NCBI GenBank assembly: GCA_037043015.1
Contig: CM073323.1
Coordinates: forward strand, 2,542,001 to 2,606,000
DNA from: Bryum argenteum
Lineage: Eukaryota; Streptophyta; Bryopsida; Bryales; Bryaceae
Direction of reading: 5' to 3'
Length of the DNA: 64,000 bases
A program made the translations under genes and the position numbers. Each line of letters starts with the position of its first letter. The stretch's first letter is position 1. The notes beneath the pieces were generated by a model. It was not told the origin of the DNA, made no database searches, and saw nothing but the letters and a program-made list of their open reading frames with translations. This document shows, piece after piece, positions 23,109 to 35,326 of this stretch.

Positions 23109-24818
23109 TGCTATGGTGCTTTAGATGACCCGGACGTAATACTTAATCCCTGGAAGCCCAATCAATCATTTTATGGTCGATTATATTCAAGTTTGCTTAC
23201 TACAAGAAATGGGAGATCAAGAGAATCACAAGTGGCCCTTAACCCTACATGTCATTGTGAAAAAAATTTCATTTGAAGTTGGAAAATTGGAGTTACAACC
23301 CACCTCATTCTAAAGCTTAAACCTAATTGGCTAAAATTAGTACCTCAAAACTACACATGGAATTATTCTTACCTTGTTAGTGCTTGAAAGATATCAAATA
23401 TAAAACCCAATAAAAATAAGTAAATAAAAAATAACTCTTGACTTCCTAAGTTTTATTTAAATCCTTTAGTTTATTTGAAACATGCCATTCTTAATCGTCA
23501 CAACCCTTTTAAGTTTTGAATTGACTACAGATGGCATTATTTTATTGAATTTTATAGATTGATTCTCTTCATTCAAATGATTATTATTTGATAAATTTTA
23601 ATTGTCGCAGTTATTTCAAGGAACTAAACCATTTTAGGGTTACCAAGGGTCATATTATATTTGAGCCTTTTTTAACCCCTTGGGCTTTTAGCGGATAAGA
23701 ACTCCTTCAAATTAGATTGAAATCATATTTTGGTTTGTAATGTTACTATAAAAGAGAATGCGGGACTATCAATTGAGACCACAAGATCATTGTGTTGAGC
23801 TTACTTTGCATTCTAAATACTTGATCTTTCTTACGTTCACTTTTCCTTGAAATTAAGGATTTCACTAAAACAAAAACTATTTTCTATAACCATTTCTTAG
23901 AGCTCTAGGGAGCCATTTTTGATAGTTAGTCGATTTTGAGCAGCCTACCTTAGTACTCCTTAGCTAGAAGCAATTTCACCATGAGAAGGGTGCATTGAAC
24001 ATCCTGGATGAGACATTTTACCAAGCGGGTAGTCTTACCAGGTTTGGCACTAGAGAATCACATAGAGATGATGAAAAACTACATGATGAAAAAATAGGTT
24101 ATCTTTGCAAAAACCTAATTTTCAAATGGTTAGCTATTGGAGTGGACATTTGTGGGCTAGCACTAATCACTAGGCAAAGGGTACTACAATAGCAGAAGTG
24201 TTGAGAAGATGAGACGACGAGCTGACTGAAGCGCTCATAAGAAGAGGCAGAAGAAATTTATAGCGTCACAAGTAAGCGCCATGGTGGGGCCCGATCGCAA
24301 GTTGCCACAACAAGGAGCTCTCACACGACCGCATGGGCGGACGTCTTAGTTAATTTTTCTTTTACTCGAGGGTGACTCCTGGGTGCAGCTTGTTGCAGCT
24401 TGGCGTAGCAAGGGCTTTCACCTCTATAGGCACGGAGGTCATCGTTGCTTTCTCTTACATAGCAGTTTTGAATTTCTAATGGGAAAATCTCTCACATTCT
24501 TTCCCTACTCAACGTGAGATTCTTTCCACATTCTCCTTCATACTCAACATGTCCATGTGCAAAAACAGTCAAGAAAACCTTGAGGAAAAGCTGCAAGTGT
24601 GAACTCATAAGAATTGCCGCCACTCCTTTAGGACGGTGCAGTTTTATAAGCTTATCAGGGCTTGTAAGAACCAGCGACAATTTTCACCTTTTATCGTTAA
24701 AGAGACAATGAGCAATTCATGTCAGCATCGTGAACACCTATATCGTAGCCCGCTACATGCCCAAGCGTTTTTTACCTTTAACCCAAAATTGAGCCTTTCT
24801 ACCACCTTGTTGGAATTA
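23109..24818. other. Intergenic region with a deletion junction, unit 2
   Basis: No gene is supported. The first bases of the 552-bp TIR element (about 23134-23185) run directly into sequence equivalent to 9862 of unit 1, so about 1.8 kb is missing here. After that the sequence follows unit 1 to the end of the repeat, without the 1.6-kb insertion. Confidence 0.55.
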
Positions 24819-25573
24819 AAGTATGATCATATTATTTACTATTTTTTGTACTTTCAATCGTAAGGTCTTGAACCTAGCCATAAGAAACAAGTGCCATTCA
24901 AATTTTAGAAACATTTGTGAGATCATATTGTTCAAAGTTGACGCAAAGAATTTATGGTTGTTGCTTGGGAAACATAGTCTACTTTGTGCAAAGGAGGACT
25001 TTATGATTGTCTCCCCAAACATTTTGCTCATATTTTTTTTTCCCGTGTACATAACTAAGTTGAGTAGTTTTATGCAAAAAATTTGAGACTTATAAAACTT
25101 TGATCTTCAAGAAATTTATTTTGAAAAAGAAGGTATGAAACCAACAATACGGATATACAATCATGCATCACATTAGATATATTTAGTTTGAGAAAAAACT
25201 AAAAGTTGACTAGTTACATTCATAAGTTTGTGAATTCAAGTTTTATATTTTTTAATAATTTTGAAACTAAAGAAATCCTAATAATAGAAATTTCTAAATC
25301 TCTTAATTTGACAAATTTTGGAAGATTTGATTTAAACAATTAAAACTTGGAAGACTGCCCTTGTAAGATTTGTTATGATTTCAATTCGCATCATCACTTG
25401 ACAACTTGATCATTACATTGATTACCAACAAATTACAAAAAAGGAAGAATTCTAAAATATATTTTGAGTAGAAAGTCTTATTCTAACCACCCATGTGGGC
25501 TTGTAAACTAAAATGTACATCAAGAGATTGGATAATAGGAATGTCACTTGGCAAAATCTTACCACATACACGA

Positions 25574-25610
<37 letters not shown>

Positions 25611-27340
25611 TTTTTTATTTTTATTTTTATTTTTTTTTAAATTTTTTTTGTCACATCCACAATGTACTATAGGCTAAAACACTATACTAATACCATTCAT
25701 CTAATTAGTCCAAAATACCAAGAAGTCATTTTTGCTTTCTTAAGTACTTTCGTGGGCACCATGAGGCACTTTGGATCACTTCGGAATAACTCTCATTTGA
25801 AACATTCGGATCATGATAGCTATTGAACTTAAGTACTCAAGAATTACTTAGGTTGAGTGCTTGTGGTTTTGAAAGAGTTCCTTGCCTCCAAAGGTTTTTG
25901 AATGACGAGCTTATATAGTGATCTAACCAATTGTGTACTCAACAGTGCTTGGGCACCTGTGCTCAATTTTCTATCAAATGCTCCTTCAATGTGAATGCTC
26001 GCCTTTGTGATATTGTAGTCCCTTTTTCATAGCATTACACTGATTCCTAAGTCTTGCACGCGTAGTTGATTGAATGCATATTAACGACAAATTGGTTATG
26101 AATTCAGATGGAAAATTAATTTTGTTGAACTAAGAGAGTAGAGCATAAAGGTTATTAGGTGATAAGTATAGAGATGTGAACAAAACTTTTTGTGAATTTT
26201 GAATCTATTTTGAATTTTTGATTTAAATAGCGGCAAGTAGACATGTGAATTTTATATGAAAGAACGATTAGCCATGGAAAAACAATTACATTCGAATTAG
26301 ATCAAATAGACAAATTTAGAGAGTGGCAAATGGACCTTGTGATGGTTCAAACAACTTAGACAACTCTCTTGTTGGAAATTTTTGGATCCAAATTGTTTGA
26401 GTATTGGATTTTAGATGATGTTTTTACATTAAAATGTTTGAGAAAATTTTTGGTTTTTAAGAAGCTACATATCTTTCATCCACTGTTGGATTCCAACCTG
26501 ACTAAAGTTCCTATAGTAAGAATTCATTCCTTGATCCCTCCGATGAGGAAGATATGACATTTACTTTGGACCTTTACCACTTTGTAAAATTTGGTGTGGT
26601 TTTCATCCTTCCAAAGCTACAATCTGCGTGAAGATTCTTGAGAAGATATTTTTTAATACAAGGGTGTTCTTGAGACGAAAGTGACCAACCTCCGAATAGA
26701 TTATTTTGCTTGCAATAGATTTGTTAACAATAATTTTTAATGTCGATTAATTTGTTATTTCCTCCCTATACTTATACATCACTATCTTTGATACGTCATG
26801 ACTCTTATTTAGATTTCCATGACCTTCAACAAGCTCAATAAAATAATATACGATAGAGAATTTATTAGCTTTCTTTAGTGGTTCATACATCTGTAACGCT
26901 CTTTTGGAAATTGAACTATAAGGCTGGAAATAAGCAACAATCTTCGAGGTATGAAAGTTCAACGAGCACCTATACTTCAGTGGCTTTGAGGAAAAGCAAC
27001 ATCCAGACTTCCCGGCTTGGTCAATCAAAACGATGCATAAGGTAGAGGCACCTATAACCGACCACTTAAGGATTTTAGTACATGATATTAAGGTACATGT
27101 CTTTTTTAGAAATTTTCATGTTTGCAAACATAAGGTTTTTGTAGAATGCAAAAATTTGCATGATTTTATTTGCATTATTCAAATACTTATAATTGTTCCT
27201 AATGAAAAGTTGCTTGGAACCTAAATTTCGATCACATCCTCAAATATACATCTGTTTTTTCAATATCTAGGAATTGGGCTTGATCCGTTATTATTGGTCA
27301 CCGGTCGGGAATGGGTCTGTCTACCTTACCATCGATGGAA
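24819..27340. other. AT-rich upstream region, unit 3
   Basis: It is collinear with 13099-15600. No gene is supported. A TA-dinucleotide microsatellite followed by T-rich sequence (about 25573-25650) is present only in this unit. Confidence 0.45.
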
Positions 27341-28335
27341 ACATGACGGAGGATTTCTGCGGCTTTCACATTTCCTCATCTTCGTCCATCCCCGGCGGTT
27401 TTGTAGCATGTGGGGCCCCGATGGGTGACCCGGCCACGACGCAAACAATAGTAGCATCGAAGGCGGGGTACGATTTCACTCCGATACTTACGATAATGTC
27501 CATACGTCTCTTAACTCCACTACTTCCGCTCTCGGAAGGCGGCCATGGCTATCCGGTGCTAGACTAACCCACGAATCCGACACTGCAGTGAACCAACGAC
27601 AGTCGGTATGATGTCGCATACAAATCAGCGTTTTCTTTACACGTTTCGGCCACTTGGATTCAACCTTCCTCACCTGCCTGTCTGCGCCTTGGCCCAACTT
27701 ATCTCGCGATTGCGACCAGCTGCGGAATTGCTTCCTCGCTCTTCCTCTGAGGTAGGGTTGTCTAAGCACGCTCTCTTGATTACCCGCTCACTAGATTTTC
27801 ATTCCTCCTTCCATGCCCCTGCAACTACTCCTTTCTGCTAATTGAATCCCGTGATCGTCACTTTCAGCAGTCGAGGGTTTCAATCGCGCGTGGATGAGGA
27901 TTTCGCATGGCCTCTACTCGACTCTTCATATCCCACTCACTCATTGTGTCGTAGGATAATGGTTGTTGAATTCGGGAACTGAAAGGCGTGGAGTCATCGT
28001 TCGCTTGGTTCAACTTGCTATCTGGGTGGCGTTTGTGCATGCACGGGCAGAAACTGCGTAAGCTCTCAGCTCCAGGTGCTCTGTAACTTACGCCAAAGCT
28101 CAATCGTACTGGTCATGTAGCTATTCTGAGAGCGGATGCAGGAGCCGCTCTCGGAGTCGAAGCAAACACTTTGTTTGAATACTTGCTCATACTTTCTTTG
28201 AAGTTTGAGTGTAGGTATACATTTTAGTGATTGTCTGCAACCTCTTGTTCGATCCTGAGGAATCGAACATGGAGCTCATTCTGGAAAATTGCGATGTCAG
28301 AGGCTGATGTGGTTTCGTGGCAGTTCTGTACGTAG
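27341..28335 (+). promoter_or_regulatory. GC-richer region upstream of gene 3
   Basis: This block is almost identical to 15601-16574 of unit 2, so units 2 and 3 are closer to each other here than either is to unit 1. It presumably holds promoter and leader; no motif is certain. Confidence 0.38.
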
Positions 28336-31300
28336 ATGGCACACAGGGACCATTGGATGGATCCTTCCCAAATGCCAGATTCAACATATGGGCAGCAACA
28401 TAGGGAGTGGCCACACAGTTCAGCTATGCCTTTCAACCCTCACGCTTTCCAACTGTATCAGGATCCGAACAGCGGTCACATAGCTCAAAATGCACCTGAC
28501 GGTGAGTTGCTCAATCCGAGCTAGGACTGGCCATGTGATGTGATCATAAACGTTGTAGGATACAGTATTGAGCTATAGAAAGTTTCGGGTTCGTCGAGTG
28601 TCAGCTTTCCAGCTCAGCACGTGAAATATGTAAAAGGATGGGGCATGGCTTGTGCACCTGAGTTTGGTTGACGCCCCCGTCTTTGGCGTGCCCTGCACAG
28701 CGGTATCGCAAGCACTCTGGGCGGGTTCTGTAGGCGCGACGTTGAATCATTCAGAGTACCCCGAAGCAGTGGTGGAGCATGCACATCCTGGTGCAGACGG
28801 TGAAGTTGCAGTGGAAGACGAGTTGAATAACTGCGATAAAGTGCCATGTCCGTCGAGAACCGAAGGCAGGAAAGGCAGCAGGAAAAGGGGCAGGGACTGG
28901 ACAGACGAGGAGACGTGGGTACTTGTGGAGTGCAAGAGGGCATGCTTCGACGACAGAGGAAGTCGGTATCGCAAGGACAAGTCGAGTGCTACGAACTGGG
29001 ACGCCATCGGTGAAGCAGTGAGTGAGAGGGATCCTGACTCCTGTGGAGCATGGGAGAGGACGGGGGACCAGTGTAGGCTACGATGGGACACTCTGGTGAA
29101 GTCCCACCGACTAATCAAGGAGCAATGTGTGGAGAGTGGGAAGGGGTACGCCGAGGTGATTGCGGACGAAAGGAGGAGTTTGAAGCTGGCGACAACGTTG
29201 AAGCGGGAATGGTATGAGGTTATTGACAGAGTCTCCGGCAAAGCCCGGTCCCGGAAGCAGAGCAACACGGGTGCGCGCAAGTCGAAGAATGGTGGAGGAG
29301 GTGATGGTCCGGTTAGTGGAGGTATGGGACGAGCTGAGGCAGGTCCGCATGCAGTGGTTTTGGAGGGCGTGGCAGGCTTGGGTGCAGGAAGTATCCAAGG
29401 AGCACCAGGGTGTCCTGGAATGGCTAAGCCCAAACGTAAGGTAAGGTGTTGGGTGATAGAATGGACTTGGATGATCGCGAGGTTGACATGGAATGCTGCT
29501 TGTGCATGAAAAAGAGTTTGTTGAGATTGTAGTGTACATCAGAGTGTTGTTTTTCTGTGATAGAGACAAGGAGGGCATGTGCAGGGCTGATGGTAAGTAG
29601 TGTGGTCGATCAGTCATGCGAGCACGGTTGTTTTGGCAGAAGAGGCATGGTTGGGTTCTGTTGCCGTAGATGTGTCGATGCATGTATAGGTTGCAGGAAT
29701 GTACCATAGGCGATGGTATCACATTTTGATATCGTTGGGTGGTACATGAGTGTGGTGCAGGCTGTACAGAGATTCCAGGCGCTTGATCCTCGATTGAGAT
29801 CCACACTTGTTGATCTGATCCTGTGTGGAGTACATCGTCGGGAATTATATGATTGGGAAGGTCTTCTCGCGGATCAATATAAAAGCCTTTCCCGTGCATG
29901 TCAATGGCTTTCAGTTGTTCAGAGTCGAAGCCGCTCGGATGTTTATGACGACGTAAGTTCCACTAGCCCCGAGTGTCCAAGTGATTTATTCAGTTTTTGG
30001 AGTGTTTATTGTTGCATTTTGAATGGTGGTGTCGTGCGCTCAGTTGTTGATAGATTCATAGCTTTGATTGCACGATTTCAGAACTTGTGTTTACAAGGAG
30101 TTGTGGTGATTGTGGATGTGTTGTGCACTTACTTGTGGATGTTCATGTAATCACAGGTGAGCATGCTCATGACGATGAGACTAGTGAAACTTGATCCTGA
30201 CAATACTTACAATGCTAATGCTGGGTGGGGTGGAGAACTTATGGGTACGATGATGAAAAAAAGATAGAATGGTCATGTTTTAGGGTGTTGGAGAAATTTG
30301 AGAAGAAGCTCATTGAAAAGAATCCTTCTTTGGACACTCACATATTTCCTAGTTCCGAGTGTTCAAAATATTCGTTTAGTTTGTTGAGTGTTTATTGTTG
30401 TCTTTTGAATGGTGGTGTCGTGCGCTGACTTGTTTATAGATTCATAGCTTTGATTGCACGATTTCAGAACTTGTGTTTACATGGAGTGGTGGTGATTGTG
30501 TATGAGTTGTGCACTTACTTGTGGATGTACATGTGTTCACAGGTGAGCATGCTCATGACGATGAGACTAGTGAAACTTGATCCTCACAATACTTACAATC
30601 CTGGGTACGGTGCAGAAACTCATGGGTATAATGATGAAAAAGAAATAGAATGGTCATGTTTTAGGGTGTTGGAGAAATTTGTGAAGAAGCTCATAGAAAA
30701 GAATCCTTCTTTGGACACTCACATATTTCTCAATGCCCTAAACCGCAAGACGATTATTTTCAAGCAGGAGCCGATGACTCTGAATCTAGTAAGGGTGCTT
30801 ACTTTGTTTTGGTGTGAGGAATTGGAAAGCATTGATTTGAGGGGCTTGCTAAAGCTACGGTCGTTGACGATCTCCGATTGTCCGGTGCTCAAGGAAATAA
30901 CTGGGTGGAAACATCTCAGAGAGCTTGGTTGGCTTCAGATTTTAGGGTGCGAAGGATATGCTGAGTATCCGAAACTTGAAGACCTTCCGTCTCTAAGAGT
31001 GTGCTTGATACAACTAAGTTTGGACTTAGTATGATACAGATTTGACATCAGCAAATGTGTGCGATTGCGTAGACTGGATATTTATGACGCAGCTTTGAAA
31101 GAGAGTGGGGATTTGAGTTCGTTGAAGTGCTTGGAAGATTTATCGTTCATTTGGTGTAAAGCACTTTCAACAATCGATGGATTGAGCGGATTACATTCTT
31201 TGACTACGCTTCTCCTTAACGGTTGTGAGGCATTCTCTAGTTTACCCGACATTGGTCATATGAAAGAACTGGTTCATATCGGTATATCCTATACCAAGGT

Positions 31301-31571
31301 GGAAGAGATTCGAGGCATTGAGAAACTAGTAAGCCTCAAGTTTTTAAGTTGCGTGTACTCACAGCTGAAGTTCCTCCCTGACCTCCATGGCCTACCGAGG
31401 TTGGAGAAGGTATTTCTTAGGGGTACACCATTGATAGAAGATGACCCATCATTGTTTTACTTTGATAGAGAGGAGGTGTCTTTCAATTGTGAGGAGACCG
31501 TACTTGGAGAAGTAAGTGATATCAATGATGATGAAGACATGTCTTTTGAATCTTTTGATGAAGGAGAATAA
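28336..31571 (+). pseudogene. Trihelix-LRR gene, copy 3, disrupted in the LRR exon
   Basis: Counterparts of the exons are 28336-28501, 28701-29440, 29761-29952 and 30543-31571, and splice sites are kept. Two lesions affect the last exon. First, about 390 bp (intron end plus exon start) is duplicated, so a partial exon at 30157-30345 lies before the full one and is out of frame. Second, TGA at 31032-31034 replaces the glycine codon of copy 2 (LDLVGYKFD). The best product would be 529 residues with only about half the LRRs. The trihelix part is intact, so a truncated DNA-binding protein remains possible. This copy alone keeps the alternative +1 frame of exon 2 open (29214-29444), with a Trp-rich helix. 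Confidence 0.6.
30157..30542 (+). repeat. Partial duplication of intron 3 / exon 4 in gene 3
   Basis: The sequence from about 29955 (GAGTGT, CAAGTGATTTATTC) to 30345 (GGACACTCACATATTTC) is repeated, diverged, at about 30350-30730. Both copies keep a CAG acceptor before GTGAGCATGCTCATG (30157 and 30543). The first exon copy carries an indel that shifts its frame near 30235. Confidence 0.65.
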
Positions 31572-33435
31572 TTTTGGATAGAACAAATTGTTCCTGTAGG
31601 AGTGATCGTAGCAGTGAGTCATCAGTAGTCATGGTCTTTCGGCATAGAAGAAATGTGGGTAAACATGAAGGGCTTGCAGTTTTTTGATGGCACAGGCTTG
31701 TACAGTGGCTTCTGAGCATTATGACTTCTTAATTTTAACTCCTGCATTCTATTGCCACGGCTGTTTGGGACACTTAACAGTTACTCTAAATCACTGTTGT
31801 GTGCGGTCTGAGCCTTGGCTCTCGACCAGACGTGGAGTCTGTGTATGTTTGTGTAATAAGGGGAACGCAATGGTGGAGGAGGAGCTGTTATTTACTAGTA
31901 CCGCATTTGACATCCAAATTGCTTCTATTTCTACAGGTGAGCATGAGTTGATTTATGTCTGTATGGGTCTCTGTCCATGCTCGTTTTAACGGCATTAGAC
32001 CATTAGGCCATGGTAAGTGAATGTAAGTCATCAAACTAATGTTGATGATAAGATTTTCCTATTGAAGCTCTTTCATGAATTCATGGTTTGACCTTGTACG
32101 ATATCAATGTCTATTAGTGCACAGTGTTGAGAACGGCTCTTTATTGTTAAGCATAGAATGCCATAATCCAAACAAACAAATAATTTAAATTTGGAATCAT
32201 CTTGTAGCTATTTTAGTTAAATCACAATGTGCTTCTGAACATGTACTTCAAGTGTGGAGAGGAGTCTACTGAACAACGATACTTTTTGTTTTTATACCCC
32301 GTATATTATCATTTACGCTTGTTTGAGTCACTAGGAAATCTTTGACAACCTTGTTGTATAAAATTGAGGACAAACTTCCAACACAAGATCTTGAAACTAG
32401 AACATCCATCCAGGTGCTTGCGTTGTTGGTTTTGAGAAAACAAAAGTGTTTAAGATGATCATAAGCTATGACTACTTTGTTTTGTTTTGACCGTTGATGA
32501 CAATTTGAAAAGAGGGTTTCAAACTTTGAGGTCCAAACTGAATGCCTTAAAGTTGTAAACTTCTTTAGCCAAACAAGTGAACTTAACATTGATTGCATTT
32601 TTCATATTACAACTGCTACCAAGAAATGGATGATCTATTTGTAGAGTGGGTCACGAAGAGTGAGTCGAAACTAAAATGCATAGTGATGGCTTTGGCAACC
32701 AAAACGAATCTTTTGAGGTGAATCAACACCTAAGGTAATAGAAGCTAGGTGTAGTAAGGGCTATATTGGTGAATGAGAATGTTTGAGGTAGTTTCCAAAA
32801 AAAAATTTTTCTTTGTTCTTTACACACCTTGTGTTTTCCGCGCTGCCAAAATGTTCTAGAGTGAACCCAAAAGCAGAGAAATTGCTCTACATGACTTAAG
32901 AGATAACGCCTTCACCAAAATTATAACTTTGACAGCATAGATCTTGAGATCTTTATTGTTAAATCTGATAAAACCTATGGCACACTAATTGGATGGCTTT
33001 AGACAAAATCCTGCATTTCAAAAAAATATGTGTACAATGATTTCTAAAGAGAGTGATTGAAGTCACTCCACACTACTCTCCTTTTGGGGTAAAAGCTCAA
33101 CAAGCAGAATCGAATGTTCTTTGATAACCTCGAGCTGAAAGCACAATGGGACTTCCAGAAAAAGTGAGATGATGCTCTCTGGCTTCGCCCAAACATACAA
33201 TTCAATGCATACCACCGATAGAAACACTGCAAGGAATTACTGCTATGCTCTCATATTTTTTCAATTTCAATAGAGATAGAAACTCCGGTCCCTTTCTAGG
33301 GGGCCGTCGTGAATGAAGTGTCTGTTCGTAATGCTAATTACCCAATGGCCTCCGAACAAGGGGAAATTGAAACAATAGCACTTCCTCCTTTCAAGGGTGG
33401 ACACTATAACTATGTTAATTTCTAGCTAGTTACTA
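31572..33435. other. 3' flank and AT-rich intergenic region, unit 3
   Basis: It is collinear with 5833-7828. The likely 3' UTR comes first, followed by decayed AT-rich DNA. No gene is supported; the minus-strand frame 32266-32598 has no open counterpart in the other units. Confidence 0.42.
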
Positions 33436-33614
33436 GTGCCTTGAAAATACTTAACATAGTATCCCCCAAAGGGCTTTGAGGTACATATAGAACAAGGTCC
33501 AAGGACCCTCACCATATTTGGGTGGACTATGGCGGTGAGCACCACGCCGGCATCGGGAGTAGAACCTACGACCTCCTCTTTGGGGGCCATGAGCCCCAAC
33601 CACCACGCCAAGAC
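33436..33614 (-). mobile_element. tRNA-derived SINE-like repeat, unit 3
   Basis: On the minus strand the box A-like TGGCGTGGTGG (33600-33610) is 34 nt from the box B-like GGTTCTACTCC (33556-33566). The tRNA-like head (GGTTGGGGCTCATGG) is clearest in this copy. It is the counterpart of 7829-7999 and 22930-23108. Confidence 0.48.
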
Positions 33615-33645
33615 GTATGGTGCCTTACATGACCCAAACGTGATG

Positions 33646-34197
33646 CTTAACCCCTAGGAGCCCAATCAATCAATTTTTGGTCGATTCCGTATTTTCAGGA
33701 GTTGTAGGAGACTAATAGAAGAAGTTTTTTGAACCCATGTATTTTCCCCAAGAGTTTGGTGAGTTGAGAACCCTATCCTATTTATGAAATCTCGTTATGA
33801 TTCATAAATTGATAACAATAGGCCTCCACTCAAAGACACGGCAAGGTTTCATTAGTGTTTGAAATCTTGCTACTTTGGGAAACAGATGAAGCTCGTTCTA
33901 GGTTATCACTTGTCTTTCTCTACACTATCATATAGTATGTGATATTAGCCAATCATGTCAATTTCCAATTCTTAGTAATAGAAAATACATCTCTAATTGA
34001 TTTTCAAAGTTCCAATATTATTAGTTCAATGTAAACAAAATAATGTCTCTTCTTAGAAAATTAATTGTAGATATTTGATTTATGTCTTAGGATCTTCATA
34101 TTGTCTTTTGAGCAAAATTTACAAAAGAGTCACCAAAAGCATACTTTTTAATACATCAAAGTTTCTCTCCAAACCCCTTGGGTGTTTAGGGGTTAAG
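33646..34197. mobile_element. 552-bp TIR element (MITE-like), unit 3
   Basis: The termini are CTTAACCCCTAGGAGCCCAA and TTGGGTGTTTAGGGGTTAAG, a better match to each other than in unit 1. It is the same length as the copy at 8031-8582 and is non-coding. Confidence 0.48.
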
Positions 34198-35326
34198 GAA
34201 GAGTGTTGAATAATGGCTCAAATTTGAGATTAGGAAATTTGAAGTAAAGTATAGAATGTGAGTACTTTTTATACGTAGACAAAGTAAGTAGAAGGATAGT
34301 CAAAGGGGATCATTCATTGTTGGATTCTTTTCCAATCTGCTATGAGTTTTTGAAAGTGGACTTATAGGAGTTTCTAAGATGATGCACTAAATTAACATCT
34401 TATAAAATTTGGGATGAGTACATGGTACTATTTAATTGTAAAGCTCTTATGTACATATAGTGAAGAAGCTTAGTGCTCCATTACTAAGACCGCTCTATTC
34501 TGTTGGACTCTCCCTTGCTGTAATACTTCCTTGTTGTAATACTCCTTTGTTGTAGAAGTCCCTTGCTATAATACTTCCTTGCCATCTTACTCCCTTGCTG
34601 TAATACTCCCTCACTGTAAATGAACACCGTATTTGTTAAAGTTGCACCCAATAAGTGCAATGTCAATCTGGACGATGATATGTCAAAATCAACAGTTTTT
34701 CCAATTGGGTATACCAAATCATCAAAATGCAAGTACTCAAATTTCTACATTAAAAGGTATACCAAAATAATGTCATTTGTGACTTTCAACCTTTGAATAA
34801 TTATTTTTTGAACATTCATGATGATTTATCATAATTTCATTCAAATTTGGTTGAACATACATTGTACATCCATTGCAACCTTAAGATTCTTTCGACTGGA
34901 TACAAGTTTTCATGTTTTATGCAACTTTTGTGGTTTTGCAAGTTTTTTGCATATATTAACAAATACATTAAGCTGGAATATATATCTTTGCGTATAAATT
35001 TAGAAAACTCCAAACTCACGTGGTTTATTAAATACCACATAAGAACATAACATTGTTTTGCTTATGAAGCAATAAAGTGCATCATGAATTATATAATATA
35101 CATCTCATACTACATTTCTATCATCATTCCTTAGAAGATGATTCTAAAATTGACTAACCGCTTCTCTAATGTGTTGACTCCTTCTTGGTACCAACCATGG
35201 CTCTACGTACTACACTTGTGAAAATTTACCATATAGTCAATTGATCCGCAAATTCCATTGCCACTTGCACTATCGCATGTAGCACCTTATATGACACTCA
35301 ATCCAACTCTAAACTACCTTTGAGAA
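34198..35326. other. AT-rich intergenic region up to the CACTA B insertion
   Basis: It is collinear with 8583-9660 of unit 1. Short TGTAATACT-type repeats (34500-34620) are longer here than in unit 1. No gene is present. Confidence 0.45.

Larger units (their letters stand above)
13099..24818 (+). repeat. Tandem repeat unit 2
   Basis: This unit is collinear with unit 1 and unit 3 across gene and flanks. Private changes are an inserted CACTA-type element (20092 to about 21738) and loss of about 1.8 kb at about 23185, equivalent to 8066-9862 of unit 1. The deletion removed most of the 552-bp TIR element and the site where unit 3 received CACTA B. Confidence 0.85.
24819..35326 (+). repeat. Tandem repeat unit 3 (interrupted by CACTA B)
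   Basis: It is collinear with units 1 and 2 from 24819 until a CACTA terminus replaces the expected sequence at 35327. The remaining 3.4 kb expected from unit 1 is not found in the window and would lie beyond the transposon, outside it. Its gene is probably inactivated (see 28336-31571). Confidence 0.85.
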
